64,000 bases of DNA from the NCBI GenBank assembly GCA_038231255.1, contig JBBRLR010000012.1:1-64000 (forward strand), read 5' to 3'. Origin of the DNA: JALYUS01 sp038231255 (GTDB taxonomy: Bacteria; Chloroflexota; Chloroflexia; Thermomicrobiales; JALYUS01). Numbering within the stretch: position 1 is the first letter of the stretch; each line of letters opens with the position of its first letter. Below are positions 14,724 to 24,193 of the stretch, piece after piece. Position numbers and translations under genes: made by a program. A model generated the notes under the pieces. That model had not been told where the DNA came from. It did no database searches and saw only the letters and a list, made by a program, of their open reading frames with translations.

Positions 14724-16526
14724 ATGATGAATTTCCAGGGTGATCCCGACGACCTGCTTGGTAAGGTGTTCGACAGACACACGGCCCGGCGATTGCTCGG
14801 CTTCTTGCGCCCGTACCGGTGGCAGGTGCTGCTCGCCTGCGCGGCGGTGCTGGTTGGGACGTTCTGCGACCTTTCGCTGTACTGGCTGTTCGGGCGCGCG
14901 ATTGATAAGGGCGTCAACCATGGCAGTTTCGCAACGCTGTTCGGCATCGTCGGATTCTTTCTCGGCTCCCTGGTCATCGCGTTCCTTTCGCGCTGGCTGC
15001 TTTTTTTTCTGATGGCGCGGGTCGGCAACCGCGTGATCTTCGATCTGCGCGCGGCGTTGTTCCGGCACATGCAGGCGCTCGGCCTGAAGACCTATGACCG
15101 GATGGGCATCGGCCGGATGATGTCGCGCAGCCAGAACGATGTGACCGTGCTTGAGGATTTCCTTTCGACCGGGATGATCAGCGTCCTGTCCGACCTCCTG
15201 ACGCTGGTCGGCGTCGTCATCGCGATGTTCGCGCTCAATGTGCGCCTCGCGTTGATCTCCTACACGGTGCTGCCGCTGATGTTTATCCTGATGTACTTCT
15301 GGCGCAAGCGCGCGATCCAAACCTACCGCGCGACGCGCATCGCGATCAGCCGGGTGACGGGGAATTTCGCGGAGAACATCAACGGGATGCGCGTCGTGCA
15401 ATCGTTCGGGCGCGAGGGGCGGAACTTCGATGGGTTCCGCGTCCTCAATCAAGACAATCTCGACGCGAATGCGGACGCCGCGCGGCTCTCGGCGTTCCTG
15501 TTCCCAGCTGTCGAATTACTCAGCGCGATGGCGACGGCGATCGTCCTCCTATTCGGCGGATTGCGCGTGATTAGTGGCGGCCTGACGGTCGGCGCGCTGA
15601 TCGCCTTCCTTGGCTACGTGACGCGGTTTTTCCAGCCGGTGCGGACCCTGTCGGATCGGTACAATACACTCCAGGCCTCCACCGTCGCGGCGGAGCGCAT
15701 CTTCGAACTGCTGGATGAGCGACCGGAAATCGTGGACGCACCGGACGCATATCCGCTGCCGTCGATCGGCGGCGAGATCACGCTCGATCATGTGACGTTC
15801 GGTTACAACGCGACACCCGTGCTGTATGACCTGAATCTGACGATTGCGCGCGGCAAGACGGTCGCCTTTGTCGGCGCGACAGGGGCAGGGAAGTCGAGCC
15901 TCGTCAATCTCGTGCCGCGTTTCTACGACGTGCGGGAGGGCGCGGTGCGGATTGATGGGCACGATGTCCGCGATGTGCAGCTCGCGTCGCTCCGCAGCCA
16001 GATCGCGGTCGTCCTGCAGGACCCGTTCCTATTCGCGGGCACGATCGCCGACAATATCCGCTACGGTCGCCTCGACGCGACGGACGCCGAGGTGGAGGAG
16101 GCCGCGCGGGCGGTCGGGGCGCACGGCTTCATCGCGCAACTGCCGAGCGGCTACGCGACCGAGATTCAGGAGCGTGGCGGCGGCCTCAGTGTTGGACAGC
16201 GGCAACTGGTGGCGTTCGCGCGCGCGCTACTCGCCGATCGGCGCGTGCTGATCCTCGATGAGGCGACGAGCAGCGTGGACACCCAGACGGAGCGGATCAT
16301 TCAGGAGGCCCTGAAACGCGTCCTCGCGCATCGCACCGCGCTCGTCATCGCGCACCGCTTGAGCACCGTCGTGGATGCTGATGAGGTCGTCGTCCTCGAT
16401 CATGGGCGGATCGTCGAGCGCGGCACGCACGCCGAACTGCTGATGCAACGCGGCTTCTACTTTAACCTCTACGCGATGCAGTTCCGCACCCGCGATGCGG
16501 AGCGAGACGGCCGCGCGGCGGACTGA
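14724..16526 (+). CDS. ABC exporter half-transporter, catalytic-Walker-B subunit
   Basis: A 600-residue TMD-NBD partner of the preceding gene. Membrane helices occupy ~30-320. The NBD has Walker A GATGAGKSS, signature LSVGQ (488-492, Gly to Val) and Walker B VLILDE with Glu513. In a heterodimer, the altered signature faces the Asp-bearing Walker B of the first subunit, making one degenerate and one canonical site, the TM287/288 arrangement. The start at 14724 follows GAGGTG. It is followed by a convergent MBL hydrolase gene 7 bases away, with no clear terminator in the gap. Confidence 0.92.
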   Translation: MMNFQGDPDDLLGKVFDRHTARRLLGFLRPYRWQVLLACAAVLVGTFCDLSLYWLFGRAIDKGVNHGSFATLFGIVGFFLGSLVIAFLSRWLLFFLMARVGNRVIFDLRAALFRHMQALGLKTYDRMGIGRMMSRSQNDVTVLEDFLSTGMISVLSDLLTLVGVVIAMFALNVRLALISYTVLPLMFILMYFWRKRAIQTYRATRIAISRVTGNFAENINGMRVVQSFGREGRNFDGFRVLNQDNLDANADAARLSAFLFPAVELLSAMATAIVLLFGGLRVISGGLTVGALIAFLGYVTRFFQPVRTLSDRYNTLQASTVAAERIFELLDERPEIVDAPDAYPLPSIGGEITLDHVTFGYNATPVLYDLNLTIARGKTVAFVGATGAGKSSLVNLVPRFYDVREGAVRIDGHDVRDVQLASLRSQIAVVLQDPFLFAGTIADNIRYGRLDATDAEVEEAARAVGAHGFIAQLPSGYATEIQERGGGLSVGQRQLVAFARALLADRRVLILDEATSSVDTQTERIIQEALKRVLAHRTALVIAHRLSTVVDADEVVVLDHGRIVERGTHAELLMQRGFYFNLYAMQFRTRDAERDGRAAD

Positions 16527-16533
16527 GCGCGGA

Positions 16534-17343
16534 TCAGCCAAAGAGCGTCAGTTGTTGATGCCGGACGCATTGCCAGATCGGGCCGACAGCGTGGCGCGGC
16601 AGTGCGGACACACTGGCGCGGTGGCGGCCGGCCGCATGCAATATGCCGGTGACGGTTTCGACGGCCACCTCCGGCGTGTTGTTGTTCGCGGACAGATGCG
16701 CGAGCCAAATATCGCGCGGGCGATCATCGGTAAACCCCTGCGCGAGCAATGCGCCGCAATCCGTATTGGAGAGGTGGCCGCCATGCCCCTGGATGCGCGC
16801 CTTGAGGAACCACGGATACGACCCGGCGTCGAGCATCGCCGCGTCATAGTTTGCTTCGATCACAACGAGGTCCGACGCGCCAACCGCCGTTCGGACGCTC
16901 TCCGACGCGCCGCCCAGATCGGTGAAGAGGGCAACCGTGCAACCGTCCGCCTCGACGATGAAGCCGTAGGTCGCGGCGGCGTCGTGCGAGACGCGGCACG
17001 GCGTCACGGTGATGTCACCGACCGTCCAACTGCCGCGCGGATCGAACGCGTCGGTCACGACATCGCCGAGCCACGTCGCCTCGCGGATGAACTCGGGGCT
17101 GGCGACGACGGGCAGACGATACGTCGCGTGCAGTGGACGGACAGACTGCGTGTGATCCGAGTGTTCGTGCGAGAGGAGTACGGTATCGAGTTCGCTCGGG
17201 TGGATGCCGAGGCGCGCAAGGTTTTTGCGAAGCCGCGGATAGGGCACGCCGCAATCCACGAGGATCGTCCGGTTCGCGGCGCTGCGAATTACCGTCGCGT
17301 TTCCGCTGCTGCCACTCCCCAAACTACATACGAGCACGCGCAT
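16534..17343 (-). CDS. WalJ/YycJ-type MBL-fold metallohydrolase
   Basis: A 269-residue metallo-beta-lactamase-fold protein. The N-terminus LGSGSSGNATVI and the metal motif SHEHSDH (HxHxDH) place it in the WalJ/YycJ group, probably a DNA exonuclease or phosphodiesterase in family members. Later ligands are the His of CRVSHD, the Asp of LFTDLGG, and GHGGHLSN. AAGGAG lies directly against the ATG at 17343; the in-frame GTG at 17337 has better Shine-Dalgarno spacing and could be the true start. It is not next to walK/walR. It is transcribed away from the UPF0182 gene, sharing a 89-base promoter region. Confidence 0.85.
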   Translation of the reverse strand: MRVLVCSLGSGSSGNATVIRSAANRTILVDCGVPYPRLRKNLARLGIHPSELDTVLLSHEHSDHTQSVRPLHATYRLPVVASPEFIREATWLGDVVTDAFDPRGSWTVGDITVTPCRVSHDAAATYGFIVEADGCTVALFTDLGGASESVRTAVGASDLVVIEANYDAAMLDAGSYPWFLKARIQGHGGHLSNTDCGALLAQGFTDDRPRDIWLAHLSANNNTPEVAVETVTGILHAAGRHRASVSALPRHAVGPIWQCVRHQQLTLFG

Positions 17344-17432
17344 CTCCTTGCGATGATCCCGGTGCCGGGCATCAGGCTGCCTGCTTGTGGTATGGTATCA
17401 AGGGTGTTCGATACACGAAAGAGAGTAGCCGG

Positions 17433-20348
17433 ATGGTTTTCGACTTTGGTGGTCGGCCGCAACCATTGCGGCCTGAGCGACGCGAACCGTCCGGCACGGG
17501 CGGCGGTGCATCGGGCGGGATCGGGTCGGGCGAACGACCGTGGTGGCTTTGGCCAGCGGCGGTGCTCGCGGCGGGGGCGCTGATCCTCTTCGCGCTGCTT
17601 ACGACGGCCGGATTCTGGACCAATCTCTGGTGGTTCTCCAGCCTCGGCTTTCGCAATGTCCTTGTGACGCGATATGTTGCGACGATCCTCTCATTCCTCG
17701 TCGGTTTCGCCATCGCGGCGCTTTTTATTGGCATTAACCTTTCCGTGGCATTGCGTTCGGATGGCGGGTTCGGCCTGACGGTCGGGGACGTGCGCATCGG
17801 GCGACGGCTCAGTCTTGTTGCGCTGGTTGGCGTGACGGTCGCTTTGAGCGGGTTATTCGCGCTCTCGGTCGGGGCGGAATGGGAACTATTCCTCCGCTTT
17901 CTCAACCGGACTACCTTCGGCGTCACGGATCCGCAATTCCATCAGGATGTTTCGTTCTATGTCTTCACGCTGCCGGTTTTGTCGTTCTGGCGGTCATGGG
18001 CGATGTCGCTAATCATCCTGACGGCGATTGCGGTCGCGGCGGTCTATGCGGCCAAACTCGGCATGGATCTCGCGGAGGGGCGGTTTCATCTGCCGCCGCA
18101 CACGCGCGCGCATCTCTCGCTGCTCGGCCTCTTCTTTCTCGTCGGCATGGCGCTTGGCTACTGGATCAATACGCGGGAACTCGTCTATTCGTCGCGCGGC
18201 GTCGTCGAGGGCGCATCGTACACGGATGTGAACGCGCAGATACCGGCCAATTACATCTTGCTCGGCATCTCGCTCGTCGCTGCCGCACTGCTTGGGCTGA
18301 ACGCGTTTCGCCGTCAGTTGCCTCTTTTTGTCGGGACGCTCGGTGTCTGGGCGGTCGCGGCGGTGCTGATCGGGTCAGGGTATCCGGCGGCGGTGCAGTC
18401 GGTGCGGGTGCGCCCGAACGAACTCGGCAAAGAGCGGCCCTACATTGATCGCAACATCGCGATGACGCGCCAGGCATTCAATATTGACCAAGTGGAGCAG
18501 CAGCAACTGCCCGGCGTCGGCGATCCGACGCAGGCGGGACTGGATGCGAACAAGGCGTCCATTTCCAACATTCGTTTGTGGGACGACCGCGTCTTGTTGC
18601 AGTCGTACGCGCAACTTCAGCAAATTCGCCAATACTACGCATTCAAGGATGTGGATATTGACCGCTATCGCGTGGACGGGCAATACCGGCAGATCATGCT
18701 TTCGGCGCGCGAACTCGATTCCGGCCAACTCGCGGCGCAATCGCAGACGTGGCAGAACCGTCACCTGATCTACACGCACGGGTTCGGCGTCGTCGCGAGC
18801 ACCGCGAATGAGGTGGTCGGCGGCGGCAATCCGAACATCATCCTCGGCGACATCCCGCCGCGCGGCCCGAGCGATCTCCAGGTGCAGGAGCCGCGCATCT
18901 ACTACGGCGAAGTCACGAACGACTATGTCTTCGTGAAAACCCAGCAGCCCGAATTCGACCGCCCGTCGGGGACGGCGTCGCAATCGCAGGAGGAGACCAC
19001 GACGTATACCGGCGGGAATGGCGTCGCGGCGGGGAGTTTTTTCCGAAAGATGGTGCTCGCGGCGTATCTTGGGGAGCCGAAGGTGCTGCTCAATGGCGAC
19101 ATCACGGGGAATGCCGAGGTGCTCTTTCGTCGCAATATCGTGGAGCGCCTGCACACCGTCGCGCCGTTCCTCCGCTACGACAACGATCCGTATCTCGTCA
19201 TCATGGACGGCCACCTCGTCTGGTTGAATGATGCCTACACGATCACCAGCCGCTACCCCTACGCGACGCAGTACAATGGCGGGGGCAACATCACCGGCGG
19301 CTTCAACTACATTCGCAATAGCGTCAAGGCGACGGTGGACGCCTATGATGGCACGGTTCGTCTGTACGTCGCCGATCCATCCGACCCAATCATCCAGACG
19401 TATCAGAAGATCTATCCGTCACTCTTCCAACCGAGCGAAGCGGCGCCGCCATCGCTCCGGGCGCATTTCCGCTACCCCGAGGATTATTTCAATGTCCAGA
19501 CGGTGATGTACACCCGCTACCATGTGCAGAATGCGCAGGTCTTTTACGGGAGCGAGGACCAATGGGCGATTGCCAACGAGCAGGTGGGTCCGAAGAAAGA
19601 AGTCCAGCGAATCGCTTCCTACTATGTGCTCGTCCGGTTGCCGGGGCAGCAACAGGAGGAGTACGTCCTCGTGCGCCCGTTCACACCCGGTGGCGGGACG
19701 AACAACCGGCAAAACATGGTGGCGTTCCTCGCTGGGAGATCGGATGGCGCGAACTACGGCAAACTCGTCTCCTACGAGTTCCCGCGGCAACTGACGGTGC
19801 AGGGGCCGCAGCAAGTCGAGGCGCGCATCAATCAGGAACCGGACATATCCAAGGAGATCACCCTGCTCGACCAAGCCGGTTCACAGGTGATCCTGGGGAA
19901 CTTCCTCATCATCCCGATTGACAACACGCTCCTTTATGTCGAGCCACTCTATGTGCAGGCAACCAACAGTCCGTTTCCCGAACTGAAGCGAGTAATTGTG
20001 GCGTCGCAGAACAAAGTGGTGATGCGCTCGTCGCTGGATGAGGCGATTGCCGCCCTTGTCGGTTCCGGCGCGCCGAATGCGACCGTGCCAACGGCGACGG
20101 GGCAGCCGCCAGCGCCTACATCGGCGGGTGGCACCGATACGACGCGGGCCGCCGATGCCTTGAGCCATTATCAGCGGGCGCAGGATGCGCTGAAGACGGG
20201 TGACTGGACGACCTTCGGCAACGAACTCGCGCAGGTGCAGCAGATCCTCCAGCAGATCGCCGGCCCGACCACGCCGCCCGCAGTGCAGCCGGCGGCGACC
20301 CCGACCGGTGCCGTCCGACCCGCGCCGAGCGCGACACCGCGACCTTAA
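17433..20348 (+). CDS. UPF0182 family large membrane protein
   Basis: A 971-residue protein. A Gly/Pro-rich cytoplasmic start is followed by about seven membrane helices (~38-330) and a large extracytoplasmic domain with the family landmarks RPYIDRNIAMTRQAFNID, HGFGVVASTANEVV and PYLVIMDGHLVWLNDAYT. The tail is Thr/Pro/Ala-rich low complexity after a helical segment (SHYQRAQDALKTGDWTTFG). UPF0182 is common in Actinobacteria, Chloroflexota and cyanobacteria and has no settled function. The ATG at 17433 follows GAGAG. A TGGTATGGT box at 17388-17396 may be an extended -10. Its stop overlaps that of convergent yggS by four bases. Confidence 0.9.
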   Translation: MVFDFGGRPQPLRPERREPSGTGGGASGGIGSGERPWWLWPAAVLAAGALILFALLTTAGFWTNLWWFSSLGFRNVLVTRYVATILSFLVGFAIAALFIGINLSVALRSDGGFGLTVGDVRIGRRLSLVALVGVTVALSGLFALSVGAEWELFLRFLNRTTFGVTDPQFHQDVSFYVFTLPVLSFWRSWAMSLIILTAIAVAAVYAAKLGMDLAEGRFHLPPHTRAHLSLLGLFFLVGMALGYWINTRELVYSSRGVVEGASYTDVNAQIPANYILLGISLVAAALLGLNAFRRQLPLFVGTLGVWAVAAVLIGSGYPAAVQSVRVRPNELGKERPYIDRNIAMTRQAFNIDQVEQQQLPGVGDPTQAGLDANKASISNIRLWDDRVLLQSYAQLQQIRQYYAFKDVDIDRYRVDGQYRQIMLSARELDSGQLAAQSQTWQNRHLIYTHGFGVVASTANEVVGGGNPNIILGDIPPRGPSDLQVQEPRIYYGEVTNDYVFVKTQQPEFDRPSGTASQSQEETTTYTGGNGVAAGSFFRKMVLAAYLGEPKVLLNGDITGNAEVLFRRNIVERLHTVAPFLRYDNDPYLVIMDGHLVWLNDAYTITSRYPYATQYNGGGNITGGFNYIRNSVKATVDAYDGTVRLYVADPSDPIIQTYQKIYPSLFQPSEAAPPSLRAHFRYPEDYFNVQTVMYTRYHVQNAQVFYGSEDQWAIANEQVGPKKEVQRIASYYVLVRLPGQQQEEYVLVRPFTPGGGTNNRQNMVAFLAGRSDGANYGKLVSYEFPRQLTVQGPQQVEARINQEPDISKEITLLDQAGSQVILGNFLIIPIDNTLLYVEPLYVQATNSPFPELKRVIVASQNKVVMRSSLDEAIAALVGSGAPNATVPTATGQPPAPTSAGGTDTTRAADALSHYQRAQDALKTGDWTTFGNELAQVQQILQQIAGPTTPPAVQPAATPTGAVRPAPSATPRP

Positions 20349-21070
20349 GTAGGGGCGGGGAGGCCGACGAAGAGGGCGCGACCGACGCGGATGTGGGTCG
20401 CGCCCTCTTCGATTGCGATGGGGAAATCGTTCGACATGCCCATCGAGAGAATGGGTAGAGGATGACTTGGGGCAGCGCGTTGGAGATCATCGCGCAATGT
20501 ACGCAGTGCATGGAACGCCGGGCGCGCATCTTCAGGATCGTCGCTCTGCTGGGCAATGGTCATCAAACCAAGGAGACGGAGGTTTTCGCATTTAGAAATG
20601 ACATATCCATATAGCTCAAAAACCTCGCTCGAATCCGCCCCTTGCTTTGTCACATCAGCAGCAGTATTGATCTCCAGTAGCACATCTCGGGTCATACCCC
20701 GGCGTGCCGATTCGCGCTGAAGAGCATCCGCAAGTGCGATCCGGTTTACGGAATGGATCATGTCGAACAGATCAACGACATCACGCGCCTTATTCGTCTG
20801 GAGGTTACCGATCATGTGTAGACGCACGCCCTCGGAGAGGGGAGGGTGCGGGCTGCGGCGTCCAAACTTTTCGACCGCATCCTGCACGCGGTTTTCCGCG
20901 ATCTCACGGACGCCCGCCGCGATCAGCGCGTCGGCAACCGTCCGATCCACACTCTTCGTCACGCCGATGAGGGTTACATCATCTACGGACCGGCCCGTGC
21001 GGCGACACGCCACAGCGACTTCATTGCGTACGCGCGCAACATTGCTCTCGATCGTCGTCGCAAGAGACAT
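20345..21070 (-). CDS. YggS/PLPBP family pyridoxal-phosphate homeostasis protein
   Basis: A 241-residue single-domain TIM-barrel PLP-binding protein (alanine racemase N-terminal fold). The family buffers PLP and has no catalytic activity known. Landmarks are LIGVTKSVD (PLP lysine), GENR-like EIAENRVQDA, HMIGNLQTNK, LLGLMTIAQQSDDPE and the phosphate-binding LSMGMSNDFPIAIEEGATHIRVGRALFG-like end. The ATG at 21070 follows GAGGAG at 9 bases; the TTG at 21076 is less likely. It is 6 bases downstream of pgeF, a pairing seen in many bacteria between yggS and yfiH. Confidence 0.93.
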   Translation of the reverse strand: MSLATTIESNVARVRNEVAVACRRTGRSVDDVTLIGVTKSVDRTVADALIAAGVREIAENRVQDAVEKFGRRSPHPPLSEGVRLHMIGNLQTNKARDVVDLFDMIHSVNRIALADALQRESARRGMTRDVLLEINTAADVTKQGADSSEVFELYGYVISKCENLRLLGLMTIAQQSDDPEDARPAFHALRTLRDDLQRAAPSHPLPILSMGMSNDFPIAIEEGATHIRVGRALFVGLPAPT

Positions 21071-21076
21071 GAGCAA

Positions 21077-21877
21077 TCACTCCTCGATGGAGAGCAGCAC
21101 CGCGAACCGGCCCTCGGCTTCGTTGTGGTGTTGTGAGTACCGATGGGAGAAGAAGCGGTCACCCTGCTCGAATGTGCATATCCCACTCGTATAGATTCGC
21201 CCCGCAGCGACCCCCACGCGACGGAACTGCGCGGCGTTCGCCTCCCAGAGGTTGAGGTTTGTGCCATTGTCGTGTCGGGAGATAAGGGCATCGGTCGGAT
21301 ACGCGTCAGTGAACGTCGAAACGACTTCGGGTCCGACCGCGTAGACGCGCGGCCCGATGCTTGGGCCAATCACGGCCGTCAGATTCTCCGGCACACTGCC
21401 ATACCGTTCGCGCATTGCTGCGATGACGCTGCCCGCCATCCCGGCAAGGGTACCGCGCCAACCGGCATGGGCAAGTGCAATGGCCCGACGCTCGGTGTCC
21501 ACGACGATCAGCGGGACGCAGTCGGCGAAACACATCATCAGCGCCAACCCTGATTCGTCGGTCAGCAACCCATCGGTCTGGGGGATCACCGTCGTCGGGG
21601 TGAGCGCGCCACGTCCTGCATCATCCCAGCCGACCGGACGGACGGTTGTCCGATGCACCAGGCCGCTCATCACTGCGTGATCCGGCGTGCGGCCAATGGA
21701 TGCGAGCGCGTGCGTACGGTTCTCGATGATGCCTTGCGGGTCGGCAGCGCCCGTAGAAAAACTCATATCTCCGCCCAGCGGTCGCGCGTCGTCACGTGTC
21801 GTCACGCAATGACGCAGCCACGGGATCGCCGCCAGGGCGGGGAGAATGACCGTCGCTGAAGTCGCTAAAGTCGCCAT
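21077..21877 (-). CDS. pgeF: PgeF/YfiH multicopper-type purine nucleoside phosphorylase (laccase domain)
   Basis: A 266-residue DUF152 protein. Homologues are described as peptidoglycan-editing or as purine nucleoside phosphorylase/adenosine deaminase. Metal and active-site motifs are visible: TDGLLTDE, FADCVPLIV (Cys ligand), AHAGWRGT (His ligand), IGPSIGP and the C-terminal CTFEQGDRFFSHR. The proposed ATG at 21877 keeps the family N-terminus; an upstream ATG at 21904 would overlap the spermidine synthase-like gene by 23 bases. The gene order spermidine synthase-like, pgeF, yggS suggests one transcript. Confidence 0.88.
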   Translation of the reverse strand: MATLATSATVILPALAAIPWLRHCVTTRDDARPLGGDMSFSTGAADPQGIIENRTHALASIGRTPDHAVMSGLVHRTTVRPVGWDDAGRGALTPTTVIPQTDGLLTDESGLALMMCFADCVPLIVVDTERRAIALAHAGWRGTLAGMAGSVIAAMRERYGSVPENLTAVIGPSIGPRVYAVGPEVVSTFTDAYPTDALISRHDNGTNLNLWEANAAQFRRVGVAAGRIYTSGICTFEQGDRFFSHRYSQHHNEAEGRFAVLLSIEE

Positions 21878-21881
21878 ACCG

Positions 21882-23471
21882 CTACGTACCGCCCTTGCGG
21901 GCATAGTCGAGCAGGATGCGATCGATCAGGTCCTCGACAGGCGCGAGATCATCGGTGAATATTCGCGGCCCCGGCGCGGCCTCGCGCACGTGACCGTCCT
22001 GCAGGGCCGCGTCGCCGAGGGTGACAAGGGCGGATGTCGGGTCGGTTTGCCGGACGGCGTTGATGTTCGCGGCGAAATTGGCGAGCGATGCCGGGCGCTT
22101 CGTGCCGATCACCATTGTGTTGGTGAATGCGGGCGTGTCAATCAGATAGACATTCGGGAAGACCGACCGCATCGTGTCGCTGATCACATTGACGAGGCGG
22201 AAGTCGGTGTTCGTGCGCCCGGCATTGACGATAAACGTCCCATCGTCATTGAGATGGTCGTACGCTTCGCGGAAAAACTCCTGCGTCGTCAGCTGGAAGG
22301 GGATATACGGCTGATGGTATGCGTCCGCGCCGATCACATCGTATTTCTTCTCGGTTGTGCGCAGGTAGTAGCGACCGTCCTGGACGATCACATGGACGTT
22401 CGGCGCGTTGAGGTTGAAGAACTGACGCGCGACATCGACGATCTTCGGGTCAATCTCCACGCCATCAATGTTGACCTGTGGGCCGTAGATTTGCGTCATG
22501 CGCTGCGCGACCGTGCCCCCCGCGAGACCGACGATGCAGACATCCTTGATCGTGTTCGGGCGCGCATTCGCGACAAAGAACGGAGCGACGGCAAAGTAGT
22601 CCCACGGCCCGTTGCTGAGTGGCTGCACCGTCTCATTGGGATAATACAGCGAGTGGATTGCGTGCCCCTCGTTGAGGTAGAGTTCGTTCGCGCCATTGGC
22701 GGGATTGCGCCCTACCTGGATGAAATTGTACGCGGATTCGCCCTGCCAGATAATCTCGCGGCCCCCCTCGACCGGGCGGACGAAGCCGCGATGCCCAAAT
22801 CCCGCGATGCCCGCCATAATCAGCAGCAGTAGCGCGACCGCGATCAGCAGACGGGCACGGTCGCGTGTTCGCGGCGCGCGGACCAGGCCGAGGAGCGAGG
22901 CCGCGAGCAGCACGATCGAGAAGATGTAGAAGGTGCGAAAGGTGCCGAGCCGGGGGATGAGCAGAAAGGTCGGCACGAAGGTCCCGACAATACTGCCGAC
23001 GGTACTCAGTGCATACAAAGAACCCGATGTATTCCCGGCGCCGGAAACGGAGGCCAGGGCGAGCCGGATCGCGAATGGCGAGACACAGCCGAGCAACGTC
23101 ACCGGGACGGCGAAGAGGATCAGCGTGCCGACGAGTGAGCTGTAGAAGCCGCCGAGCGAGATCGCGGTGAATGCCGTCAGGCTTTTGGCGAGGATTGGCT
23201 GGGCCAAAAGGGGGATCAGGCCCGTGACAAACGCCGCAGCAGCGGTGATCGCATAGAGCAGCGAGAGATGCGGCCACCGATCCGCGATCCGACCACCGAC
23301 CGCGTAGCCGATCGAGAGATAGATCAAGGTCAGGCCGATCAGGTTCGCCCAGATAAAAAGCGAGGTGCCGAAAAAGGGAGCCAGGAGCCGCGACGCCGCC
23401 AGCTCGATGCCGATGCTCACCCCGCCGCTGACAAAGACCACGACGCGCAGATACCAATCAACCGCTGTCAT
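21882..23471 (-). CDS. Spermidine synthase-like fused membrane protein
   Basis: A 529-residue protein. Residues ~1-220 form seven or eight membrane helices with MFS-like turns (GYAVGGRIADRW). Residues ~260-529 form a spermidine synthase-type SAM domain: YNFIQV, LNEGHAIHS, VCIVGLAGGTVAQRM (SAM loop), DGVEIDPKIVDVARQFF, VQDGRYYL and GADAYHQPYIPFQLTTQEFF. Fused proteins of this kind are common in Chloroflexota and their aminopropyl transfer has not been established. The start at 23471 is the ATG in ATMTAVDWYL, 10 bases after AGAAGG. The gene ends 4 bases before the pgeF start, suggesting co-transcription. Confidence 0.85.
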   Translation of the reverse strand: MTAVDWYLRVVVFVSGGVSIGIELAASRLLAPFFGTSLFIWANLIGLTLIYLSIGYAVGGRIADRWPHLSLLYAITAAAAFVTGLIPLLAQPILAKSLTAFTAISLGGFYSSLVGTLILFAVPVTLLGCVSPFAIRLALASVSGAGNTSGSLYALSTVGSIVGTFVPTFLLIPRLGTFRTFYIFSIVLLAASLLGLVRAPRTRDRARLLIAVALLLLIMAGIAGFGHRGFVRPVEGGREIIWQGESAYNFIQVGRNPANGANELYLNEGHAIHSLYYPNETVQPLSNGPWDYFAVAPFFVANARPNTIKDVCIVGLAGGTVAQRMTQIYGPQVNIDGVEIDPKIVDVARQFFNLNAPNVHVIVQDGRYYLRTTEKKYDVIGADAYHQPYIPFQLTTQEFFREAYDHLNDDGTFIVNAGRTNTDFRLVNVISDTMRSVFPNVYLIDTPAFTNTMVIGTKRPASLANFAANINAVRQTDPTSALVTLGDAALQDGHVREAAPGPRIFTDDLAPVEDLIDRILLDYARKGGT

Positions 23472-23672
23472 GGTCGCCACGCCTTCTGACGCGGAAACCG
23501 ACGCATCGAGCGTTCGAGCCAATCGTCGTTCCTCCGTAATAGCAGCAATGAGCAGTGAGTAGCCAGAATCGTACCGATGTTGACACCTGATCCTCGACCG
23601 ACCGGGTTGCGGCGGAGTATAACACAGCGTCTCGTTACGGGTTTCTGCTACCATGTGCGCGAATGCTCGTGG

Positions 23673-23957
23673 ATGCGCTATGGAAATGAGGAAGATGTGG
23701 AAGATTACAAGGACTTGTTGATCCAGATCATGCGGCTCGCGGATCGGGTGACGCTCGCGCGGCTGGGACTGCTGACGGAGATCGTCGTGGATGGCGACGA
23801 TGCGAAGGCGGGCGGGATGAAGTTCACGCCAGGGATGAGCGATGAATGGGAAAAGTACCCGGCGTACTTCCGCCAAACCTTCGGTTACATCGCCGCGTCG
23901 GTACGCGACGGCTATGCCACGCTCGACAGCCCGGCCCGCCCGGTCGAGGTCGAATAG
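23673..23957 (+). CDS. Small hypothetical protein
   Basis: A 94-residue acidic protein with no membrane segment and no family I recognise. It begins MRYGNEEDVEDYKDLLIQIM and has a likely amphipathic helix, then a Gly/Asp turn and YFRQTFGYIAASVRDGY. The ATG at 23673 has no strong Shine-Dalgarno; the frame is open further upstream to 23577. It lies in a 720-base gap between divergently transcribed genes. Codon choice (third-position G/C) is consistent with coding but weak evidence. Confidence 0.4.
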   Translation: MRYGNEEDVEDYKDLLIQIMRLADRVTLARLGLLTEIVVDGDDAKAGGMKFTPGMSDEWEKYPAYFRQTFGYIAASVRDGYATLDSPARPVEVE

Positions 23958-23974
23958 GCCCTGGTCCACTTGTC

Positions 23975-24000
23975 GCATAAGAAGACTTAAGCGACAACGG
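23975..24000. repeat. Inverted repeat, candidate operator
   Basis: TGTCGCATAAG (23975-23985) and CTTAAGCGACA (23990-24000) are 11-base arms matching at 10 positions, around a 4-base loop. No T-run follows, so it is not an intrinsic terminator. It lies 88 bases before the -35 of the HTH gene promoter. Confidence 0.5.
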
Positions 24001-24087
24001 TGTGCGTTCGAGATGGACGTTCGTTCCCTTCCGGTGAATATGCGGATTATTGGGATGGCGCAATATCCTCACATTCGTCTCACCTAG

Positions 24088-24117
24088 TTGACAGAAGATC
24101 GTAACCGCACGTACAAT
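24088..24117 (+). promoter_or_regulatory. Strong sigma-70-type promoter for the HTH gene
   Basis: TTGACA (24088-24093), an 18-base spacer and TACAAT (24112-24117). The start should be near 24124, leaving a leader of about 70 bases. Confidence 0.75.
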
Positions 24118-24140
24118 GTGACGCATATGCTTCGTCCGTA

Positions 24141-24160
24141 CAAGCGCCCCACAGCGCTTG
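24141..24160. promoter_or_regulatory. Inverted repeat in the 5' leader of the HTH gene
   Basis: CAAGCGC and GCGCTTG (24141-24147 and 24154-24160) flank six bases, 17 bases after the predicted transcription start. The position suits a repressor or RNA-hairpin site. Confidence 0.35.
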
Positions 24161-24193
24161 CGTGTCGTTAAGGATTTGGGGAGGAACGTTCAG

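Noticed and set aside
12999..15452. An 817-codon minus-strand frame opposite the ABC exporter genes
   Set aside because: Arg/His/Glu-rich with no domain signature; the plus strand encodes a complete exporter pair.
21878..21904. Earlier ATG (21904) for the pgeF-like gene
   Set aside because: It would overlap the upstream gene by 23 bases and adds residues not matching the family start; 21877 preferred.
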